This document shows, piece after piece, positions 60,201 to 61,759 of a stretch of 64,000 nucleotides of DNA. Under the pieces are notes generated by a model that worked only from the letters and a program-made list of their open reading frames with translations, ran no database searches and had not been told where the DNA came from. The stretch comes from Epiperipatus broadwayi (lineage: Eukaryota; Onychophora; Udeonychophora; Euonychophora; Peripatidae), in contig JAQFVV010006295.1 in NCBI GenBank assembly GCA_028023455.1, positions 246,001-310,000 on the forward strand. Reading direction: 5' to 3'. Numbering within the stretch: the stretch's first letter is position 1; each line of letters starts with the position of its first letter. Made by a program: the position numbers and the translations under genes.

Positions 60201-60879
60201 ATGGAGTTTGCAGAAGAAAAACTATATATTATGAAATCTTTCTTTGAGAAAAATGCTAAGCAGAAATGGACATGGAATTATGCAAACAAAGGTACATCAG
60301 AATTGGATTATATTTTGACTAACAGAAAATATGTCTTTTAAGATTCTAATGTTTTTAATAGATTCAATACAAAAACTGATCATCAATTAGTGAGATGTAA
60401 GTTAAATTAAAATTTAAGGTCAGTATTTCAAATAGTTTATTTTAAAGATTGTTATATTATTTGGTTATATGCGGCATCAGTTTGATAGTCAAAACAATAT
60501 CCAAACAAGAAATAATAATAACATACTGTGTATATTGGTTTATTTTCATAACTATATACTTCATAAAGAAAGAGCATATATTATATTTTGAGATTAGGCC
60601 TACAGTAAGTCTCTATCTTGTGTTGCATTGCAATAATTGTTAATTTTAATTGTGGGATTTTTTTTTATATTTCATTAACTTAAAGCTTTCTTTGCATTAC
60701 TTCTAATGATTTTTTGTAGAGATTTTAATTCATATTATGTTATATTTGTAATTACTTAGTCTTTTGTGTTAAATATTCTTTTAAATACATTTATACATAT
60801 GATTAATATTTTTATTTTATATTTTGAATTTAGGGATTTGAATTCAATACTCAATTAGTCAAAGAACTAAAACAGAAAG
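4639..60879 (+). CDS. ACSS2: Acetyl-CoA synthetase, ACSS2 type (gene span; nine of its exons, both ends outside the window)
   Basis: Joining the nine exons gives about 356 codons with no frame break. The enzyme activates acetate with ATP to acetyl-adenylate and then forms acetyl-CoA, supplying the cytosol and nucleus with acetyl-CoA. Visible ANL-family landmarks in order: WWHEE segment; ATP-binding loop [76 protein letters not shown]; hinge [12 protein letters not shown]; and [16 protein letters not shown]. The [12 protein letters not shown] sequence resembles cytosolic ACSS2 rather than mitochondrial ACSS1. Missing are roughly the first 230 residues (to the left) and the last 90 or so, including the PKTRSGK catalytic-lysine motif (to the right). 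All introns are gt/ag and expanded by retroelements. ACSS2 is used as the orthology label; the organism's own gene name is unknown. Confidence 0.93.
5443..5485 (-). ncRNA. Type I hammerhead ribozyme motif, family 3 (complete core)
   Basis: Minus-strand order: stem I 5' strand ACCTCT (5480-5485), core CTGAGGA (5473-5479; fits CUGANGA), stem II GTGC-CAAA-GCAC (5461-5472), core GAAA (5457-5460), short stem III ACC-AT-GGT, cleavage nucleotide C (5449) preceded by U, stem I 3' strand AGGGGT (5443-5448). Stem I forms six pairs including one G-U; stem II forms four Watson-Crick pairs. All invariant core nucleotides are present. Known biology: hammerheads of this minimal type I form occur in the terminal repeats of Penelope-like elements and in retrozymes, where they cut tandem transcripts. 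The second copy in the composite has lost CUGANGA at the palindrome junction. Confidence 0.8.
5780..6041. repeat. Perfect palindrome, 129-bp arms and 4-nt loop
   Basis: Arm 1 is 5780-5908, loop CGGA 5909-5912, arm 2 5913-6041. I see no mismatch between the arms. The turn-around lies at the hammerhead stem II (ggcac / gtgcc), as if synthesis snapped back on that hairpin. Transcription in either direction would give a long hairpin RNA. Confidence 0.85.
6054..8011 (+). other. Intron remainder, no gene seen
   Basis: AT-rich intron sequence between the family-3 composite and the next exon, ending in a long T tract and cag at 8009-8011. No repeat family or coding stretch recognised. Confidence 0.6.
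8012..8204 (+). CDS. ACSS2: ACSS exon with the ATP-binding loop: [12 protein letters not shown]...[11 protein letters not shown]
   Basis: Poly-T plus cag acceptor, GTAAGA donor at 8205; 193 nt, phase 2 in (completes the serine of YTSGSTG), phase 0 out. It contains [11 protein letters not shown] (P-loop that contacts ATP phosphates), [12 protein letters not shown] and [18 protein letters not shown], all hallmark acetyl-CoA synthetase sequences. Identity with animal ACSS proteins is very high by eye. Confidence 0.95.
8531..8838 (+). repeat. Fold-back (MITE-like) element with a degenerate hammerhead, family 4
   Basis: Inverted arms of about 125-135 bp, left about 8531-8666 and right about 8700-8838, are joined by a spacer of roughly 33 bp. 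The arms differ at several sites, so this copy is older than the 5.8-kb palindrome. Each arm contains hammerhead-like sequence; the right arm copy is described separately. No clear target-site duplication was found. Confidence 0.65.
8714..8755 (+). ncRNA. Hammerhead ribozyme relic, family 4
   Basis: Stem I TTAG/CTAA (8714-8717 with 8752-8755), core TTGACAA (8718-8724; consensus CUGANGA, so C3 and G8 are changed), stem II GACTA/TAGTC (five pairs, 8726-8730 with 8737-8741), GAAA (8742-8745), stem III A-G-CT-C-T, cleavage C at 8751. The two core substitutions should abolish activity. The fit of three stems in the right order supports a relic rather than chance, but less strongly than the other families. 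Confidence 0.4.
8839..10620 (+). other. AT-rich intron, no gene seen
   Basis: Very AT-rich sequence with few CpG. It contains no recognised coding or repeat family. Confidence 0.55.
10621..10795 (+). mobile_element. RTE-type LINE fragment, 3' end
   Basis: Degenerate translation reads [15 protein letters not shown] and later an FCSGS-like end. This corresponds to the [15 protein letters not shown] ... LQWIDNG C-terminus of the better copy at 29.4-30.2 kb. Only the last 55 or so codons of the element remain, with stops. Confidence 0.6.
10796..12327 (+). other. AT- and T-rich intron, no gene seen
   Basis: Long T-rich stretches create chance open frames of hydrophobic residues (for example 11041-11585), with no recognisable protein. 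It ends at a ttctatag acceptor at 12327. Confidence 0.6.
12328..12461 (+). CDS. ACSS2: ACSS exon: [17 protein letters not shown]...MKFGDNYVT
   Basis: Acceptor tatag, donor aa|gtaagt after 12461; 134 nt, phase 0 in, phase 2 out. It contains [22 protein letters not shown], near-identical to animal ACSS2 ([12 protein letters not shown]...). The lysine codon split by the donor is completed by the first base of the next exon. Confidence 0.94.
13640..14480 (-). mobile_element. Penelope-like element composite (family 5): inverted and tandem terminal repeats around a coding fragment
   Basis: The stretch at about 13646-13727 is repeated inverted at about 14376-14461. Three copies of a second unit (ends near 13830, 14270 and 14365) contain, on the minus strand, TGAAGA, a hairpin ending CTACTC, and GAAAC or AAAAC. 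Between them, the minus strand encodes a PLE-type N-terminal fragment (separate entry). Order and content fit a decayed PLE with its long terminal-repeat-like flanks. The candidate ribozyme has a good stem II (GAGTGG with CTACTC) but I could not complete stem I. Confidence 0.55.
13794..14042 (-). pseudogene. Penelope-like element N-terminal coding fragment
   Basis: 82 open codons on the minus strand. The part [20 protein letters not shown] followed by [15 protein letters not shown] and later LLKERI matches, from memory, the pattern at the start of PLE polyproteins (a repeated K..NH..FL..C...iiPkGL.lk segment, then L..eRI). The frame then runs into low-complexity residues and stops, so the reverse transcriptase that should follow is missing. 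It is unlikely to be functional. The family call rests on pattern memory without a search. Confidence 0.5.
14485..16025 (+). other. Intron sequence, no gene seen
   Basis: AT-rich, no recognised coding. A minus-strand open stretch at 15526-15795 has no recognisable similarity. Confidence 0.55.
16026..16375. repeat. Near-perfect inverted repeat, 137-bp arms, 76-bp spacer
   Basis: Arms 16026-16162 and 16239-16375 are almost identical reverse complements. The spacer end (about 16224-16236, acttataatttgg) is also the reverse complement of sequence just outside the left arm (about 16013-16025). This suggests template-switch duplication and not an ordinary TIR element. The arm contains GAAACCTAGGTA, which resembles a hammerhead GAAA plus self-complementary stem III, but no CUGANGA was found. 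Confidence 0.75.
16376..17919 (+). other. Unidentified GC-richer block, then AT-rich intron
   Basis: 16376-16700 is richer in G and C, and part is open on the plus strand (16362-16550), but the peptide is not recognised. From 16800 on it is AT-rich, with local duplications such as the near-repeat of 17415-17480 at 17670-17755. Confidence 0.5.
18034..18075 (-). ncRNA. Type I hammerhead ribozyme motif, family 1 (intact core)
   Basis: Minus strand: stem I TCCTCA (18070-18075), CTGACGA (18063-18069), stem II A-GGC-CACAA-GCC-A, GAAAC (18045-18049), TA loop, GTC cleavage triplet (18040-18042), stem I 3' strand TGGAGA (18034-18039). Every invariant core base is present; stem I has one mismatch (C opposite A), which in the plus-strand copies is a proper C-G pair (TGGGGA). 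Stem III is only two pairs, typical of the minimal hammerheads reported in PLEs. Confidence 0.75.
18806..18847 (+). ncRNA. Hammerhead relic, family 1, plus copy 1
   Basis: TCCTCA, CTGATGA (18812-18818), stem II GGC-CACAA-GCC, then AAAAC in place of GAAAC (G12 changed to A at 18832), TA-GTC (cleavage C at 18841), TGGGGA. Stem I pairs over all six positions (one G-U). Only the G12 substitution spoils the core, and G12 is essential for catalysis. Confidence 0.7.
19299..19340 (+). ncRNA. Hammerhead relic, family 1, plus copy 2
   Basis: TCCTCA, then ATGACAA instead of CUGANGA (C3 and G8 changed), stem II AGGCCACAAGGCA, GAAAC (19325-19329), TA-GTC, TGGGGA (19335-19340). Stem I is perfect, but the core changes predict no activity. 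Confidence 0.65.
19507..20838 (+). other. AT-rich intron, no gene seen
   Basis: No recognised element. It ends in a T-rich tract and tacag at 20838. Confidence 0.6.
20839..20971 (+). CDS. ACSS2: ACSS exon: [21 protein letters not shown]...DTFWQTET
   Basis: Acceptor tacag, donor GTAAAT at 20972; 133 nt. The first base completes a lysine codon, then 44 codons, phase 0 out. It contains [16 protein letters not shown] and [16 protein letters not shown](T) is the conserved adenylate-forming motif that binds the adenine and acyl part. The exon ends before the GGH of the same motif, as the next exon supplies it. Confidence 0.95.
20972..22822 (+). other. AT-rich intron with a C homopolymer
   Basis: No gene recognised. 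A run of about 12 C lies at 21537-21550, unusual for this AT-rich window. Confidence 0.5.
22823..22914 (+). repeat. 28-bp tandem repeat, three copies plus a partial one
   Basis: Units start with agtgatg at 22823, 22851, 22879 and 22907; each contains tttatattctttatg. Only a few substitutions separate the units. No coding significance seen. Confidence 0.85.
22915..25090 (+). other. AT-rich intron, no gene seen
   Basis: No recognisable coding or repeat family in this stretch. Confidence 0.5.
25091..25187 (+). repeat. Tandem duplication of about 48 bp
   Basis: The segment with actctagagcc and aagtttaataaaccac occurs twice in a row (ending near 25139 and 25185), differing mainly in T-run length. 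It sits directly before the hammerhead-relic composite and may be a slippage or repair product. Confidence 0.7.
25188..25525. mobile_element. Old inverted composite related to hammerhead family 1
   Basis: The left part is in minus orientation, the right part in plus orientation, and both end in an atccattgattact-like segment as family 1 does. Minus-strand relic at 25222-25261: TTCA, CTGATGA (25250-25256), weak stem II GACAAAAGCC, GAAAA (25233-25237), GTC (25228-25230), TGGA. Plus-strand relic near 25415-25460: GTGATAA, a hairpin, GAATT, GTCTGGAAA. Core and stems are eroded, so activity is not expected. Confidence 0.55.
25526..27330 (+). other. AT-rich intron, no gene seen
   Basis: Some chance open frames of low-complexity residues occur, and no recognised protein. 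Confidence 0.5.
27406..27449 (-). ncRNA. Hammerhead relic, family 2, minus copy
   Basis: Minus strand: ACCAA, CTGATGA (27438-27444), stem II GTGC-TGGTTTA-GTAC, AAAA instead of GAAA (G12 lost at 27422), self-complementary stem III ATACGTAT, cleavage A, TTGGT. Stems I and III are perfect; only G12 is changed, consistent with CpG to CpA decay. Confidence 0.7.
27617..27660 (+). ncRNA. Hammerhead relic, family 2, plus copy 1
   Basis: ACCAA is kept, but the core reads TTGATTA (C3 and G8 changed) and GAAA reads AAAA; stem III ATACGTAT and the TTGGT strand are intact. No activity expected. Confidence 0.65.
28094..28137 (+). ncRNA. Type I hammerhead ribozyme motif, family 2 (intact core)
   Basis: Stem I ACCAA (28094-28098) pairs with TTGGT (28133-28137) over five positions. 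CTGATGA is 28099-28105; stem II GTGC/GTAC (28106-28120) forms four pairs with one G-U; GAAA is 28121-28124; stem III ATAC/ATAT keeps three pairs; the cleavage triplet is AUA with A at 28132. All invariant bases are present. The arms flanking the ribozyme are unrelated to family 1, so this is an independent element family carrying the same catalytic fold. Confidence 0.78.
28303..29394 (+). other. AT-rich intron, no gene seen
   Basis: No recognised element or coding sequence. Confidence 0.5.
29395..30262 (+). mobile_element. RTE-type LINE, 5'-truncated, with an intact 281-codon C-terminal frame
   Basis: The open frame 29403-30248 (281 codons) encodes the end of an endonuclease/reverse transcriptase. 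Landmarks: [15 protein letters not shown] (RT active site FADD), [54 protein letters not shown] and [28 protein letters not shown] tail follows at 30243-30262, the kind of short 3' repeat typical of RTE elements. Upstream RT motifs and the endonuclease are absent, so it is a truncated insertion. It is the longest intact frame in the window and so probably the youngest LINE copy. It is nested in a host intron on the same strand and would not be expected to move alone. Confidence 0.92.
30275..31491 (+). other. T- and AT-rich intron, no gene seen
   Basis: Short (TA)n runs at 30483-30497 and 31431-31441. It ends at a ttgtag acceptor at 31491. Confidence 0.6.
31492..31548 (+). CDS. ACSS2: ACSS exon: [19 protein letters not shown]
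   Basis: Small 57-nt exon (19 codons), phase 0 both sides, acceptor tattgtag and donor GTAAGT. It completes the WQTETGGH motif begun in the previous exon and continues with TPLPG and LKPGSA, both invariant in acetyl-CoA synthetases. Confidence 0.93.
31549..33399 (+). other. Intron, possible extension of a Penelope-like relic
   Basis: Mostly AT-rich. The minus strand shows broken stretches that may be the 3' part of the PLE described at 33.4-34.96 kb, but I could not identify a GIY-YIG endonuclease. Confidence 0.35.
33400..34960 (-). pseudogene. Decayed Penelope-like element reverse transcriptase
   Basis: Read on the minus strand with frameshifts and stops: KLYNLSKIH then PYSS (about 34560-34622; compare the PLE pattern LYGLPKIHK...LRPIVS), INFDAVSF (about 34408-34440; RT motif A, PLE pattern fDvvSLFT), ANPFMKYLE (about 34265-34295; lanlFMe.fE), and [10 protein letters not shown] with PHGDFI in the adjacent frame (about 34165-34215; RYVDDTF..W.HG, the catalytic motif). 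The spacing of these blocks fits a PLE reverse transcriptase. The aspartate pair of motif C reads ND and not DD. The element is clearly dead. Family assignment is by motif pattern only. Confidence 0.6.
35790..36360 (+). repeat. GC-richer block with a two-copy tandem repeat and promoter-like front
   Basis: Unit 1 (35912-36156) and unit 2 (36157-36349) are about 85-90 % alike, both starting with ctgtctaa and ctaaatg; unit 2 lacks about 54 bp of unit 1. The front (35790-35911) contains ccaatg motifs and a TATA-like ataaata (35878-35884). Unit 1 has a consensus donor gag|gtaagct at about 36058-36065, changed to gcaagct in unit 2. The sequence is CpG-rich relative to surrounding intron. No protein and no known RNA recognised; possibly an LTR or SINE-like dimer. 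Confidence 0.6.
36361..37500 (+). other. AT-rich intron with one hairpin-GAAAC motif
   Basis: At about 36480-36505 a GTCTG-AAAC-CAGAC hairpin is followed by GAAAC, which recalls the stem II-GAAAC half of a hammerhead, but the CUGANGA part is absent. Nothing else recognised. Confidence 0.4.
37505..37640 (+). mobile_element. Deleted relic related to hammerhead family 1
   Basis: It contains an atctattgattac segment, then a degraded stem-loop (AAGCCAGTAGC), GAAAC (37580-37584), a self-complementary ACCGGT stem III, GTC (37587-37589) and TGGGAT, followed by ggggatattctgcaaagctt, matching the order of family 1. The CUGANGA box has decayed (TAGATGT). Confidence 0.45.
37858..37938 (+). CDS. ACSS2: ACSS exon: [16 protein letters not shown]...GAGEGYL
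   Basis: 81 nt, 27 codons, phase 0 both sides; acceptor ttttccctccag is strong, donor GTAAGA. It encodes FPFFGV, the variable NDDGSEING loop and GEGYL, as in ACSS2 (FPFFGV.P..L...G.E..G.GEGYL). Confidence 0.94.
37939..39415 (+). other. AT-rich intron, no gene seen
   Basis: Homopolymer A and T runs near 38875-38955. No recognised element. Confidence 0.55.
39420..40290 (-). mobile_element. Decayed RTE/BovB-like LINE reverse transcriptase, a second subfamily
   Basis: Minus-strand pieces in the right order: VVF-like GFRRG..T segment (about 40000-40020), NGTYLEKW and a [10 protein letters not shown]-like piece (about 39700-39880), then [20 protein letters not shown] (39455-39679) where the RT box reads YADV in place of YADD. 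The INNxRYADD pattern is that of RTE elements related to BovB, unlike the SHLDFADD type at 29.4 kb. Many stops and frameshifts are present. Confidence 0.7.
40404..40512 (+). CDS. ACSS2: ACSS exon: [20 protein letters not shown]...YYTTGD
   Basis: 109 nt, phase 0 in, phase 1 out. Acceptor ttaaaag at 40403 and donor GTAAAT. It encodes [29 protein letters not shown] and TTGDG; TGD carries the aspartate that binds the ribose hydroxyls of ATP. The acceptor polypyrimidine tract is weaker than at other exons. Confidence 0.94.
40513..44735 (+). other. Long AT-rich intron stretch, no gene seen
   Basis: No coding or repeat family recognised. (TA)n runs lie at 40880-40900, 41135-41150 and 42865-42880, and a short GATA repeat at 43537-43550. 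Confidence 0.5.
44740..45787 (-). mobile_element. RTE-type LINE, 3' half of a copy interrupted by a 2.7-kb insertion
   Basis: On the minus strand: RT block [20 protein letters not shown] (about 45650-45720), a DYEKAFDS-like motif A (about 45600-45625), [13 protein letters not shown] (about 45425-45460, the FADD box changed to FVDD), an IKRIKTE then LG-like WAGHI segment (about 44920-44975), and a tail with catcatcattt (44745-44760). These match the 29.4-kb copy throughout. It is decayed, with stops and frameshifts. Confidence 0.82.
46111..46327 (+). repeat. Two-copy tandem repeat, period about 110 bp
   Basis: Both units begin tatttattta (46111 and 46221) and contain atctcagtag and a gatacat or aatacat end. 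They differ by scattered substitutions. It lies inside the insertion. Confidence 0.8.
46688..46880 (+). repeat. Possible solo LTR
   Basis: The block starts tgtcacataag and ends cgtaacaca, an imperfect TG...CA inverted pair of the kind bounding LTRs, and is much richer in G and C than its surroundings. I found no second copy, primer-binding site or pol sequence, so this is a weak call. Confidence 0.3.
48186..48223 (+). repeat. Poly-A run
   Basis: Near-uninterrupted A run of more than 30, preceded by long T runs (48017-48055). It may be the tail of a retrocopy, or plain low complexity. Confidence 0.7.
48475..49300 (-). mobile_element. RTE-type LINE, 5' half of the interrupted copy
   Basis: Minus strand: an endonuclease end matching the SFFEKNAKQ region of the 60-kb copy (about 49260-49285), linker [17 protein letters not shown]-like (about 48990-49050), then [16 protein letters not shown] and [15 protein letters not shown] (48634-48834), and NYRSVSLL then VLHKIFTK (about 48480-48525), the RT finger motif. 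It runs straight into the insertion at about 48470. Confidence 0.75.
49305..49975 (+). other. Intron, possibly more of the RTE endonuclease region
   Basis: Too decayed to assign. Nothing else seen. Confidence 0.35.
50620..51400 (+). pseudogene. Reverse-transcriptase-like relic resembling telomerase or Penelope-like RT
   Basis: On the plus strand, purine-rich sequence with scattered stops reads [20 protein letters not shown] (about 50780-50840), a short NRPSL-like piece (about 51005), and then a long consistent stretch from [10 protein letters not shown] through [17 protein letters not shown] (about 51205-51300) to [18 protein letters not shown] (to about 51365). YFVK.DI followed by Y(D/S)S(I/V) and a helix is the motif A pattern of TERT and is also close to PLE motif A. 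No motif C (YxDD) was found before exon 51612. Purine-rich intronic sequence extends back to about 49980. Confidence 0.35.
51612..51811 (+). CDS. ACSS2: ACSS exon with the hinge: [18 protein letters not shown]...CFITLKD
   Basis: 200 nt, phase 1 in (completes the glycine of TGDG), phase 0 out; donor GTAAGA. It contains [20 protein letters not shown] (hinge and A8 motif where the C-terminal domain swivels between adenylation and thioester formation), [20 protein letters not shown] and [19 protein letters not shown]. The preceding intron acceptor (aacaag) lacks a strong pyrimidine tract. Confidence 0.95.
51958..52872. repeat. Large fold-back (MITE-like) element
   Basis: Long inverted arms, outer ends ctttatataacagcaata at about 51971 and its complement near 52856, can be followed inward through ataaaattaact / agttaattttat and ttggttttatatat / atatataaaaccaa to a centre near 52450. 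The arms diverge at many sites. The left arm is interrupted by the 95-bp insertion described next. No coding. Confidence 0.7.
52176..52294. mobile_element. 95-bp family-1 mini-composite with 12-bp target-site duplication
   Basis: 52188-52282 is flanked by aaatgtatatta on both sides (52176-52187 and 52283-52294). Its left part is family-1 sequence in minus orientation (caggcaaaaatctcc ... gccactcagtg). Its right part (gcataagaaatggtgatcatg ... tttagtggttt) is in plus orientation. Minus then plus is the same order as in the 1.6-kb composite, even in this tiny insertion; the ribozyme itself is absent. Confidence 0.8.
52873..56215 (+). other. AT-rich intron, no gene seen
   Basis: A minus-strand open stretch at 54749-55018 (89 codons) has no recognisable similarity. 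(TA)n plus (CA)n tract at 53972-53998. Confidence 0.45.
56220..56900 (+). mobile_element. Decayed LINE fragment with CR1/Jockey-like RT remnants
   Basis: Plus-strand pieces: [11 protein letters not shown] (about 56489-56525; RT motif A of CR1/Jockey elements, lDF.KAFD.v), followed some 180 nt later by [15 protein letters not shown] (about 56670-56725; compare GPLLFLLYINDL). Stops and frameshifts throughout. Confidence 0.45.
57510..57608 (+). mobile_element. RTE-type LINE, 5' end of a copy interrupted by a nested insertion
   Basis: About 100 bp (tttgaagtcttaaaag ... ttattactatatgaataat) align with 61780-61880, the start region of the other plus-strand RTE copy. The alignment stops here and resumes at about 59376. 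Confidence 0.65.
57609..59158 (-). mobile_element. Second LINE family, minus strand, nested in the RTE copy
   Basis: Minus-strand reading: [16 protein letters not shown] (about 58945-58995), [20 protein letters not shown] (about 58790-58860; RT box with ADD), KMGIKF-type [16 protein letters not shown] and [14 protein letters not shown] (58606-58812), then [29 protein letters not shown] and a final 3' domain (58104-58391). The C-terminal GWSSF.aReAKSK...GRLrFmd pattern occurs in LINEs of several invertebrates; I cannot name the clade. It is 5'-truncated with several frameshifts. Confidence 0.7.
59160..59375 (+). mobile_element. Hammerhead family-1 copy joined to the nested LINE
   Basis: Plus-strand copy running from just before the ribozyme to the usual end tttagtggtt. 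The ribozyme relic (59171-59210) has CTGATGA (59176-59182), a weak stem II, GAAAA (59196-59200), and GCC in place of GTC at the cleavage site, so it is probably inactive. It abuts the minus-strand LINE at 59158-59160. Confidence 0.65.
59376..60425 (+). mobile_element. RTE-type LINE continued: 5' UTR and AP endonuclease domain
   Basis: Continuation of the 57510 copy. Translation with frameshifts: [20 protein letters not shown] (about 59800-59860; endonuclease W...glsEvrr.G), then a DFN-like segment near 60110, and the open frame 60135-60341 with [38 protein letters not shown], then [11 protein letters not shown]. This is the APE-type nuclease that nicks the target DNA. It ends near 60425, before the RT. 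Confidence 0.8.
60834..60879 (+). CDS. ACSS2: ACSS exon: [15 protein letters not shown]
   Basis: 46 nt, phase 0 in, phase 1 out; acceptor gaatttag, donor GTAAGC. It follows TLKD with G-F-E-F...LVKELKQK, equivalent to the G.tF...L..ELK..i segment of ACSS2 just before the (R)EKIGP...PKTRSGK end. It is the last exon within the window; the remaining exons lie to the right. Confidence 0.85.
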
Positions 60880-61349
60880 GTAAGCATAGTAGTTATGTTC
60901 ACTGGAACAGGTTAATTTAGAGTATCATATAATCAGGATAAGTAAACATGTATGAAAAAGTTAGGAAACAAAATATAATTTTACAAAATTATTACTACTA
61001 TATTTTAAAATATAAAAAGTACTATTGATTTAGGAAATGATTTGTAAATAATGTATTTTGAAGAAATATGGCATTTAATGTGTATTCCAAAAATTGGACC
61101 AATAAGCAAAACAAGATGACATTAATATAACAATACCTACCATTATATAAATGTAAATTGCAAATGTGTCAAAATAAAGCAATAATGTTTTATTGAGTGA
61201 TTTATTATTAAATTAGTTATTTACAATAATAACTTTCTATTTCATTATTAAATTGTCATTTTTCTTCAGATGAGAGACCTGTTTTTTTTTTTTTAATTAT
61301 TCGATAATATGTATTTTTACAAAGCACAAACAGTATTGAAATTAAATTG

Positions 61350-61422
61350 AAACCTCTCGCGCTTATTACTATTCAACAGCCAATCAGATTGACTGTTGAA
61401 TAGTAATAAGCGCGAGAGGTTT
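61350..61422. repeat. Perfect 30-bp inverted repeat with 13-nt loop, CG-rich core
   Basis: Arms 61350-61379 and 61393-61422 (aaacctctcgcgc...), loop 61380-61392 that itself can pair caatc with gattg. Outer aattaaattga-like sequence extends the symmetry with a gap. It contains cgcg, rare in this window, so it is probably young. MITE-like or a cruciform-forming relic. Confidence 0.75.
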
Positions 61423-61759
61423 GCAGTCTCTCAATTTAATTTTAATTACTCAATCAGAATTGAAGAGTATGAATGATTGGAAAAAGAATTGTGTTGATAA
61501 AACTTCATTGCTTTGATGATTGGAAAAAGAAAAAAATTATTATCACCAAATGAAATTTCTATTCATTTAAATTATATTGGTGAAAATATAAATTTTAAAA
61601 TAATCTGTGCTTTTTAAAAACATTCCAGTTGCGATCATTCAAAGTAGATGCATTTCAATATATCATCTCAGTCAAGAATAATTTATTATAAAATATGAGT
61701 GCAAAAATTTCTAATTAATTTATCTTAATAAATGACAACAGAAATAAGTTTGCTGCTAA
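61423..61759 (+). other. AT-rich intron, no gene seen
   Basis: Nothing recognised between the fold-back element and the next LINE. Confidence 0.5.
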
